This document shows, in pieces, positions 8,378 to 14,951 of a DNA stretch of 35,561 nucleotides; position 1 is the first letter of the stretch; each line of letters opens with the position of its first letter. Origin of the DNA: Planctomycetota bacterium (lineage in GTDB: Bacteria > Planctomycetota > Uabimicrobiia > Uabimicrobiales > JABWCH01). The stretch spans positions 15,439 through 50,999 of the forward strand of contig JAGOMP010000016.1 in assembly GCA_017993505.1 (NCBI GenBank), read 5' to 3'. The notes under the pieces were generated by a model. The model searched no databases, was not told the origin of the DNA, and saw only the letters and a list, made by a program, of their open reading frames with translations. A program made the translations under genes and the position numbers.

Positions 8378-9460
8378 TTAATAGATATATTTTTTATCTT
8401 TAGGGGTAAAAAGACGGCTTTTATATGGTTTTTGTGCATGGTATAAAATTTCAATTTCTGCCCCTTTCTTTAATGCAAGATTTTCTGGTGTATCTTGTAA
8501 TTCACAATACCCTCGAAAAATGTTGTCTTCACTAGAAGAGAGAAATTGATATGCTACACAAACTACAGTATAGGTAATTTCTTTGTGACGCATCCTTCTA
8601 CGATGATGACTAGTAGTTCTATGTTTTGTACGTGTTACTACTCGAACAGATTCAACTAAAGCTGCTGTTTGCACTGCGTATTCATAGAAACTTTGTTTTG
8701 ATTTTAAAACAAGATATATGATAGAAAGAGGCACAAGACCCCATCCATATGCAAAGAGACGTGACACAATAGAAGGATTTTCTTGTAGACTAAAAGATAT
8801 GGCAAATATGAGGATACAACTTAACACTATCACTGTTATTATAAGTGAAAAAAGAGAAAAAAGACGAAATAATGGAATGTGTCTTTGTTTGCCAACAAAA
8901 GTGGAAGTAGCAATATCTGTTATAAATTTTGGATATGCATATAATTCATTATTGGCAATCCATTCATCCCACCAAGGACAAATCAAAGGTTGTTCTTCAT
9001 CAAATGGATCATACAATATATGAATTTTACTGCCTTCACATAGGTATTGCAACATTATATCTACTTTCTTTTGGTCAATAGTAATTGTTTCCCCTCTTTC
9101 ATTTTGAAATTGATACTGTATACTGGGGAACAATAAAGAGCCTATAACGCCATCTTCTGGTTTTAATGCTTCTTCGAATGTACTATCCATTTTTAATGGA
9201 TATGGTTTTGTAATCACAGCTTTTGTATGAATTCCATTTTTTAATAAATGTTTCAATCTTTTCATTTTTTTCAGTACTGTAACAATCGAAGCCAATCCTA
9301 GAATAAATGAAAGACCACCTATTACACAGAAAAATACATTCATAATGCCTAAATCATCTATTTTAAAAAAGAAAAAGACATAGAAGCTCACTAATCCAAT
9401 GCAAGTGAAAATAATACTAGCGATCAATTCGCTTAGATATGTTTTTATATATAATTTCAT
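8378..9460 (-). CDS. P5: DUF3592-like tandem paralogue
   Basis: Full-length copy of 360 residues from the ATG at 9458-9460 (MKLYIKTYLSEL), preceded by GGGAATAAGA. It has four helices and two beta domains and is closest by eye to P4. Loop 1 is short and has lost the QEDES unit (EEALKPEDGVIGS). Loop 2 is the most basic of the array (RTKHRTTSHHRRRMRHK). Family motifs GSKIHILYDPFDEEQPLICPWW, GKQRHIPLFRLF and EIEILYHAQKP are kept. Function unknown. Confidence 0.85.
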   Translation of the reverse strand: MKLYIKTYLSELIASIIFTCIGLVSFYVFFFFKIDDLGIMNVFFCVIGGLSFILGLASIVTVLKKMKRLKHLLKNGIHTKAVITKPYPLKMDSTFEEALKPEDGVIGSLLFPSIQYQFQNERGETITIDQKKVDIMLQYLCEGSKIHILYDPFDEEQPLICPWWDEWIANNELYAYPKFITDIATSTFVGKQRHIPLFRLFSLFSLIITVIVLSCILIFAISFSLQENPSIVSRLFAYGWGLVPLSIIYLVLKSKQSFYEYAVQTAALVESVRVVTRTKHRTTSHHRRRMRHKEITYTVVCVAYQFLSSSEDNIFRGYCELQDTPENLALKKGAEIEILYHAQKPYKSRLFTPKDKKYIY

Positions 9461-9487
9461 TCTTATTCCCTTTTGCAATATTTATGA

Positions 9488-9615
9488 AACTAAACAATTT
9501 ATATTTTATTAGATAAAGAAACGATATCAAAAAAAACATTTATTTTAATCAAGAGAAAATTAAACAAAACAATTTATATTTTATTAGATGAAGAAAGGAT
9601 ACAAAAAAAAGAAAG
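9488..9615 (-). repeat. duplicated spacer: ghost of a deleted array copy
   Basis: The spacer between P6 and P5 contains two similar leader-like segments, about 9488-9540 and 9558-9605, each holding AACAATTTATATTTTATTAGAT followed by an AAGAAA-type run. Between them, 9541-9550 (catttatttt) with the following bases matches the stop-codon surroundings found at the ends of other copies. The simplest reading is a copy whose whole coding region was deleted, leaving its leader and 3' flank. Confidence 0.6.
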
Positions 9616-10737
9616 TTATTTATTTTCATAGAGATATTTTTCATCTTTAGGAGTTAAACATCGATTTTGATTTGGTTTTTGTGCATGGTATAAAATTTCA
9701 ATTTCTGATCCTTTTTGTAATTGGAGATTTTTTTTTGTATCGTCTAATTCACAAGAACCATGGAAGATGCTGTCTTCCGTCGAAGAGAGAAATTGATATT
9801 TAACAATAACCACATTATAACTATGCTCGTCACTTACACGTTCTACTACTTGAGCAGATTGAACTAAAGCTACTGTTCGCACTGCATATTCAAAAAATTT
9901 TTGTTGCTTTTTCATCCTAAAATATGCAATGCCAAGAAACAAAAATCCAAATCCATATCCTATAAAACAGACCCAGGTAGGAACTTCTTCAAAACTTTCT
10001 TGTATATTAGGGAAAATTGTTTCCCAAAATGGATTCTGGTGAGTGTGAATCATAAAAAATATGACAATAATACTAAGTGCTACTAATGTTAGCATGAGCC
10101 TATTCATAGAAAAAAAATGAAAAAAAGGAATATGTCTTTGTTTACCAATAATAGATGAAGGTGCAACATCTATTAAAAATCTTGGATATGCATCCAATTC
10201 ATGATTAGCAATCCATTCATCCCACAAAGGACAAATCAAAGTTTTTTCTTCTTCATCTGGATCATATAATATATGAATTTTACTACCAACGCATAGATAT
10301 TGTAATAATTCACGGGAGACGTTTTCATGAATAATAACTATTTGATTGTTTTTATTTTGAAATTGATACTGTATCCTCCTAGAAAATGTGAATATAGAGC
10401 TTAGAGATTCATCTTCTTGTTGTATGGATTCATCTTCTTGTTCTAGTGATGTTTTTATGGTTAATGGATAGAGCTTTGTAATTATAGCTTTTGTATAGAT
10501 TCCATTTTCTAAAAAATATTTCAATTTTTTCATGTTTTTTAGTATAACAACAGTAACAAAAATTCCTATAATAAATAGAACAGGGCCAGACATATATATC
10601 AACACATTGATGATACTTAAACCTTCTAATTTGAAAAAATTTAATATTAGAATGACATAAATCATCCCTATTGAAATGCAAGTAAAAATAATATTGATGA
10701 TGAATTCACTTAGATATGTTTTTATATATAATTTCAT
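9616..10737 (-). CDS. P6: DUF3592-like tandem paralogue
   Basis: Full-length copy of 373 residues from the ATG at 10735-10737 (MKLYIKTYLSEF), with AAAGGAATAAG just upstream; a frame extending 25 codons further upstream uses spacer sequence and is rejected. It has four helices and two beta domains. Loop 1 carries two acidic repeat units (LEQEDES, IQQEDES). Loop 2 is short (VERVSDEHSYN). The TM3-TM4 loop is long (NPFWETIFPNIQESFEEVP), as in P9. The C-terminus ends CLTPKDEKYLYENK. Function unknown. Confidence 0.85.
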   Translation of the reverse strand: MKLYIKTYLSEFIINIIFTCISIGMIYVILILNFFKLEGLSIINVLIYMSGPVLFIIGIFVTVVILKNMKKLKYFLENGIYTKAIITKLYPLTIKTSLEQEDESIQQEDESLSSIFTFSRRIQYQFQNKNNQIVIIHENVSRELLQYLCVGSKIHILYDPDEEEKTLICPLWDEWIANHELDAYPRFLIDVAPSSIIGKQRHIPFFHFFSMNRLMLTLVALSIIVIFFMIHTHQNPFWETIFPNIQESFEEVPTWVCFIGYGFGFLFLGIAYFRMKKQQKFFEYAVRTVALVQSAQVVERVSDEHSYNVVIVKYQFLSSTEDSIFHGSCELDDTKKNLQLQKGSEIEILYHAQKPNQNRCLTPKDEKYLYENK

Positions 10738-10828
10738 TCTTATTCCTTTTGGCAATCTTGATGAAACTAAATAAAACAATTTATATTCTATTAGGTAAAG
10801 GAAGGATATCAAAGAAAAGATTTTTATT

Positions 10829-10860
10829 TTAAGAGAGATGTTTTTTATCTTTAGGAGTTA
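10829..10860 (-). pseudogene. C-terminal remnant of a further array copy
   Basis: On the minus strand this short stretch reads LTPKDKKHLS and a stop (10829-10831), the family C-terminal signature of a P6-type copy. It abuts the remnant tail of P7, which has a different terminus. It is all that remains of another deleted copy. Confidence 0.5.
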
Positions 10861-11587
10861 ATTGTAATGGAGATATTTTTCATATTCAGGGTTAAGAAAT
10901 CGGCTTTGATATGGTCTTTGTGCATGGTATAGGATTTCAATTTCTTTGTTTGCCAACAATAGGGAAAGTTGGCACATCTGTTAGAAATTTTGGATATGCA
11001 TCTAATTCATGATTAGCCATCCATTGATCCCAGCGAGTGCATATTAAAGCTTTTTTTTCATCATCTGGATCATACAATATATGAATTTTACTACCAACGC
11101 ATAAATATTTCAAAGTTTTATCAGAGGTGTTTTCATTTATAGTAATGATTTGACCACTTTCATTTTGAAATTGATACTGTATACTACGGGAAAATATGGA
11201 ACCTAGTGCTTCATCGTCGATTTCTAATGATTCCTCTTCTTGTTCTAGTGACTTGTCTTTTTGTTCTAATGACTCGTCTTCTTGTTCTAATAATGATGTC
11301 ATTATTCTTAATGGATAGGGTTTTGTAATCACAGCTTTAGTATGGATTCCATTTTCTAAAAAATATTTCAATTGTTTCATTTTTGTCAGTGCTACAACAA
11401 GAAAAGTAATTCCTATAATGAGTAAAATAGGCCCAGACATACATAGTAGCACATTTAAGAATCCTCCATTGTCTAGTCTGGGGTGAAGATTTAATACTAA
11501 AAAGACATAGATAGCACCGATGGAAATGCAGGTTATCATAATGCTGATGATGATATCTTTTATATATGTTTTTATGTATAATTTCAT
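10858..11587 (-). pseudogene. P7: DUF3592-like paralogue with internal frameshifting deletion
   Basis: The first 215 codons are normal: MKLYIKTYIKD, TM1, TM2, loop 1 with four acidic units (LEQEDES, LEQKDKS, LEQEEES, LEIDDEA), domain 1, and VGKQRN, then stop at 10937-10939. The codons for TM3, TM4 and most of domain 2 are missing. Beyond the junction, another frame continues EIEILYHAQRPYQSRF and ends EYEKYLHYN with a stop at 10858-10860. The junction keeps a 3-base match (TCT) between the two ancestral breakpoints, as in microhomology-mediated deletion. The missing piece is ~350 bp relative to P8 and ~450 bp relative to P9, neither preserving frame. The truncated 216-residue product would have only TM1-TM2 and domain 1. 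Confidence 0.8.
11201..11295 (-). repeat. in-frame 21-bp acidic minisatellite in P7
   Basis: Four consecutive seven-codon units read LEQEDES, LEQKDKS, LEQEEES and LEIDDEA between the GIHTKAVITKPYPL segment and the IQYQFQ strand of domain 1. The same position holds one unit in P1, P4 and P8, two in P6 and about six in P9. The units are distinguishable, so they are not a fresh slippage product. Confidence 0.85.
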
Positions 11588-11663
11588 CTTTATTCCGTTT
11601 CAGCAATTCTTAGGAAGATAAAAAATACTTTATATTCTGAATAAAAGTCACCAAAGAAAAAAT

Positions 11664-12728
11664 TTATTCATTGTAATGGAGATATTTTTCATATTCAGGG
11701 GTAAAAGGGCGGCTTTGATATGGTCTTTGTGTGTGGTATAGGATTTCAATTTCTGACCCTTGTTGTAATTGGCTATTTTCTGGTGTACCTTCTAATTTAC
11801 ACAAACCTGGGAAAATATTATCTTCTGTAGAAGAGAGAAATTGATATTCAATAACAACTATACGTTTTATTATTCGTGCAGATTGAACTAAAGCTACTGT
11901 ACGCACTGCGTATTCAAAAAAGTTTTGTTCCTTTCTCAGAGTAAAACATACAATAGCCAAAAGCAAAAATCCTATTCCATATCCTATGAAACAGATCCAA
12001 GTAGGAACATTTCCTAAACCTTCTTGTATAGCAATAATACTAAATGCTACTAATATTTGTATGAGCATACTAATAGAAAAAAAATGAAAAAAGGGAATGT
12101 GTCTTTGTTTGCCAACAATAGGGGAGGTTGGCACATCTGTTAGAAATTTTGGATACGTATCTAATTCATTATTAGCAATCCATTGATCCCACCAAGGACA
12201 AATCATAGCTTTTTTTTCATCATTTGGATCATACAATATATGAATTTTACTGCCAACGCATAGATATTTCAAAGTTTTATCTGAGATATCTTCGTTAATA
12301 GTAATGATTTGACCATTTTCATTTTGAAATTGATACTGTATACTATAAAAAAATATGAAGCTTGGTGATTCATCTTTTGATTCTATAGGCTTTTTTTCTC
12401 TTGTAAACAAGAATGTCATTGTTCTTAATGGATAGAGTTTTGTAATCACAGCTTTAGTATGGATTCCATTTTCTAAAAAATATTTCAATTTTTTCATTTT
12501 TGCTAGTGCTACAACAAGAAATAGAAATCCTATAATGAGTATGATAGCACTAAACAAAGGTGGTAGATTTAAGGTATGTAGTAGAAAATTTAAGAATTCT
12601 CCTTTGGCTAGTCCGAGGTAAGAATCTAATACTAGAAAGCCATAGAAGACTCCTATGGAAATGCAGATTAGCATAATGCCGATGATGATATCTTTTATAT
12701 ATGTTTTTATGTATAATTTCATCTTCAT
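11664..12728 (-). CDS. P8: DUF3592-like paralogue, shortened TM3-TM4 loop
   Basis: Copy of 354 residues. Here the first ATG (12726-12728, MKMKLYIK) has the AAGGA-ATAAAG spacing that the other copies show, so it is preferred over the ATG two codons later. Compared with P9, about 19 residues are missing in frame between SIIAI and QEGLGNVP, shortening TM3 to ~14 hydrophobic residues plus the loop. Loop 2 is almost absent (ARIIKRIVVIEYQF). Loop 1 has a single KDES-like unit. The remaining family motifs are intact, ending EYEKYLHYNE. Function unknown. Confidence 0.85.
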   Translation of the reverse strand: MKMKLYIKTYIKDIIIGIMLICISIGVFYGFLVLDSYLGLAKGEFLNFLLHTLNLPPLFSAIILIIGFLFLVVALAKMKKLKYFLENGIHTKAVITKLYPLRTMTFLFTREKKPIESKDESPSFIFFYSIQYQFQNENGQIITINEDISDKTLKYLCVGSKIHILYDPNDEKKAMICPWWDQWIANNELDTYPKFLTDVPTSPIVGKQRHIPFFHFFSISMLIQILVAFSIIAIQEGLGNVPTWICFIGYGIGFLLLAIVCFTLRKEQNFFEYAVRTVALVQSARIIKRIVVIEYQFLSSTEDNIFPGLCKLEGTPENSQLQQGSEIEILYHTQRPYQSRPFTPEYEKYLHYNE

Positions 12729-12804
12729 CTTTATTCCTTTTCAGCAATTCTTAGGAAGATAAAAAATACTTGATATTCTGAATAAAAATCACTAAAGAAA
12801 AAAT

Positions 12805-14007
12805 TTATTCATTGTAATAGAAATATTTTTCATATTCAGGGATAAAAGGTCGATTTTGATTTGGTCTCTGTGCATGGTATACAATTTCAATTTCTGACCC
12901 TTGTTGTAATTGACGGTTTTCTGGTGTACCTTCTAATCTACATAAACCTTGGTATACATTATCTTCTGTAGAAGATAGAAATTGATATACAATAGTAACC
13001 ATTGTATCGACTTTTTTATGACTTCCAGTATTGTGTTCCTCTTTTATATGTTTTCCTAATCGTGCAGATTGCACTAAAGCTACTGTTCTCACTGCGTATT
13101 CAAAAAAGTTTTGTTTCTTTTTCATCGTAAAATATACAATAGCAAAAAGCAAAAATCCTATTCCATATCCTATGAAACAGATCCAAGTAGGAACATTTCC
13201 TAAACTTTCTTGTATATTAGGGAAGATTGTTTTCCAAAATGGATTTTGAAAAGTGTGTAAGATAAAACATATAGCAATAATACTAAGTGCTACTAATATT
13301 TGTATGAACATACTAATAGAAAAAAAATGAAAAAAGGGAATGTGTCTTTGTTTACCAACAATGGGCGAGGTTGCAACATCTGTTACAAATCTTGGATATT
13401 TATCTAATTCATTATTAGCAATCCATTTATCCCACCAAGGACAAATCAGAGCTTTTTTTTCATCATTTGGGTCATACAATATATGAATTTTACTGCCAAC
13501 GCATAGATATTTAAATGCTTTATTTTCCATACCTTCGTCAATAGTAATTGTTTGACCGCTTTTATTTTGAAATTGATATTGTATAATTTGGGAAAATATA
13601 CTGCTTATTATCTCTTCTTTTGGTTCTATGGATTTGTTTTCTTGTTTTAGTAATTCATCTTCTGATTCTATAGATTTATCTTCTTGTTTTATGGATTCTT
13701 CTTGTTTTAGTGATTTATCTTCTTTGTCTAATGGTGGATAAGATTTTGTAATCACAGCTTTAGTATGGATTCCATTTTCCAAAAGATATTTCAAGTTTTT
13801 CATCTTTTTCCGTGTGTCAACAAAAAACATGATTCCTATAATGAATACGAGAGGACATATGACACATAGCATCATATTTAGAATATCTGAACTCTCAGAT
13901 ATTGAAAGATTTAATACTAGAAAACCATAGAAGGCTCCTATGGAAATGCAGATTATCATAATGCTGATGATGAAATATTTTATATATGTTTTTATGTATA
14001 ATTTCAT
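12805..14007 (-). CDS. P9: DUF3592-like paralogue with longest acidic loop
   Basis: Full-length copy of 400 residues, the longest and first in transcription order, starting 39 bases after the cdsA stop. The ATG at 14005-14007 opens MKLYIKTYIKY with GAGAATAAAA upstream. Loop 1 is expanded to about six seven-residue acidic units (LDKEDKS, LKQEES, IKQEDKS, IESEDEL, LKQENKS, IEPKEEI). It has four helices, GSKIHILYDPNDEKKALICPWWDKWIANNELD, GKQRHIPFFHFF, loop 2 with KEEHNTGSHKKVD, and EIEIVYHAQRP. Close spacing behind cdsA suggests shared transcription. Function unknown. Confidence 0.87.
   Translation of the reverse strand: MKLYIKTYIKYFIISIMIICISIGAFYGFLVLNLSISESSDILNMMLCVICPLVFIIGIMFFVDTRKKMKNLKYLLENGIHTKAVITKSYPPLDKEDKSLKQEESIKQEDKSIESEDELLKQENKSIEPKEEIISSIFSQIIQYQFQNKSGQTITIDEGMENKAFKYLCVGSKIHILYDPNDEKKALICPWWDKWIANNELDKYPRFVTDVATSPIVGKQRHIPFFHFFSISMFIQILVALSIIAICFILHTFQNPFWKTIFPNIQESLGNVPTWICFIGYGIGFLLFAIVYFTMKKKQNFFEYAVRTVALVQSARLGKHIKEEHNTGSHKKVDTMVTIVYQFLSSTEDNVYQGLCRLEGTPENRQLQQGSEIEIVYHAQRPNQNRPFIPEYEKYFYYNE
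13605..13735 (-). repeat. in-frame ~21-bp acidic minisatellite in P9
   Basis: About six units of seven (one of six) codons of the type (L/I)(K/E)QEDKS. Plus-strand CTTGTTTTA and TTCTATGGA-type blocks recur at ~21-base spacing. All units stay in frame. It is the longest instance of the variable loop 1 repeat in the array. Confidence 0.85.
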
Positions 14008-14046
14008 TTTTATTCTCTTTCAGCAATTGAATTAATTTTTAGATAG

Positions 14047-14922
14047 CTATACTAAACAATACTGGTAAAAAAAATATCCCCAAGGAGCAACAAATAATAA
14101 GCTATCTGTTATATCAAAAAATCCACCAAATTCAGGTAAAATATTCCCTGAATCTTTTTTTCCACATTTTCTTTTTAAGAATGACTCTGCTAAATCACCC
14201 ATAAAAGATAAAAGTCCTGTTATCAATGCGAAAAAAAACCATTGATATATTGAAAAAGGTGTAAGTTCTGGTAACCATTTTGGAAGGAAAAAAGCAAATA
14301 GTCCAGAAAAAATTAAACCACCAAAAAATCCTTCCCAAGATTTTTTAGGACTAATATTCGGAGCAATTTTATGCTTTCCAAAAGCTTTACCAATTAAATA
14401 TCCACCCATATCCATGCCTTTTGCCACTAAAACTAAGAGCAATAAAAAAAATAAACCTTTTGAACCAAAACTTCGAATGCGAAGTAAAAAACTCAATAGC
14501 ATGTACACGCCCATAAAACCGAAGATTGTTATGGACATACTTTCTATTATTTTTTGATCTTGATTTTTATATAAGGCCATTACAAAGATTAGTATAATGC
14601 TTGTCATTTCTAGCATTTGTAAAAAAGAAGACGACCATAAAAAGGAAAAGGAAGAGGCATTCTCCGTAGGAATAGTAGCAGTTTGAGCATACGCTGCATG
14701 CAAAATAAGACAGAGTACATTACAACTGACTAATATTGTTCCTAGACATCGAAAGGGTTTCCATTCTTGAAACATAGTACAAAATTCAAAAAAAGATGCG
14801 AGGATTAATAGACCTAAAATAAGGGAGGTACACCAAGATGTGTTTGTATAATAATCACAATAAACAAGTCCGCCTATACATGATAAAAGTGCAAGTCCTA
14901 TTGGAATTCTAATTTTATACAT
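14047..14922 (-). CDS. cdsA: Phosphatidate cytidylyltransferase (CDP-diglyceride synthase)
   Basis: Integral membrane enzyme that makes CDP-diacylglycerol from phosphatidate and CTP, the branch point for phosphatidylglycerol, phosphatidylserine and related lipids. The 291 residues give about eight hydrophobic helices. The C-terminal family signature is present: SPKKSWEGFFGG, GDLAESFLKRKCGKKDSG, then LPEFGGFFDITDSLLF. The usual GGxxDRxDS is here GGFFDITDS, so the Arg after the first Asp is Ile while both acidic residues are kept. The start MYKIRIPIG has only a weak GAAAG ribosome binding site. It follows the HEAT gene by 29 bases and precedes the DUF3592 array by 39 bases. Confidence 0.93.
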   Translation of the reverse strand: MYKIRIPIGLALLSCIGGLVYCDYYTNTSWCTSLILGLLILASFFEFCTMFQEWKPFRCLGTILVSCNVLCLILHAAYAQTATIPTENASSFSFLWSSSFLQMLEMTSIILIFVMALYKNQDQKIIESMSITIFGFMGVYMLLSFLLRIRSFGSKGLFFLLLLVLVAKGMDMGGYLIGKAFGKHKIAPNISPKKSWEGFFGGLIFSGLFAFFLPKWLPELTPFSIYQWFFFALITGLLSFMGDLAESFLKRKCGKKDSGNILPEFGGFFDITDSLLFVAPWGYFFYQYCLV

Positions 14923-14951
14923 AATATTACTTTCTATTAAGAAATTTTTGA

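Larger units (their letters stand above)
4188..14007 (-). repeat. tandem array of nine paralogous two-domain membrane protein genes
   Basis: Nine recognisable copies lie head to tail on the minus strand with short AT-rich spacers that are themselves duplicated. Copies are numbered here P1 to P9 from left to right, so P9 is transcribed first. P1, P2, P4, P5, P6, P8 and P9 are full length (354-400 codons), P3 lacks its first half, and P7 has an internal frameshifting deletion. Shared hallmarks are the MKLYIKTY N-terminus, GIHTKA, IQYQFQ, VGSKIHILYDP, ICPWWDEWIAN, GKQRHIP, FYEYAVRTVALV, YQFLSSTEDNIF and LYHAQRP. P7 to P9 resemble one another most, as do P3 to P5. Confidence 0.95.

Noticed and set aside
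7361..9023. Plus-strand ORFs within the array
   Set aside because: They lie antisense to conserved P4 and P5 coding sequence and recur only because the paralogues are similar.
10738..10812. 25-codon N-terminal extension of P6
   Set aside because: It reads through duplicated spacer sequence, and the SD sits directly before the conserved MKLYIKTY start.
4188..14007. Array as a composite transposon or IS cluster
   Set aside because: No transposase, terminal inverted repeats or target-site duplications were seen; copies are membrane proteins.
4188..14007. Surface antigen-variation cassettes
   Set aside because: Charge distribution places the variable loops in the cytoplasm, and there is no invertible promoter or homologous expression site visible.
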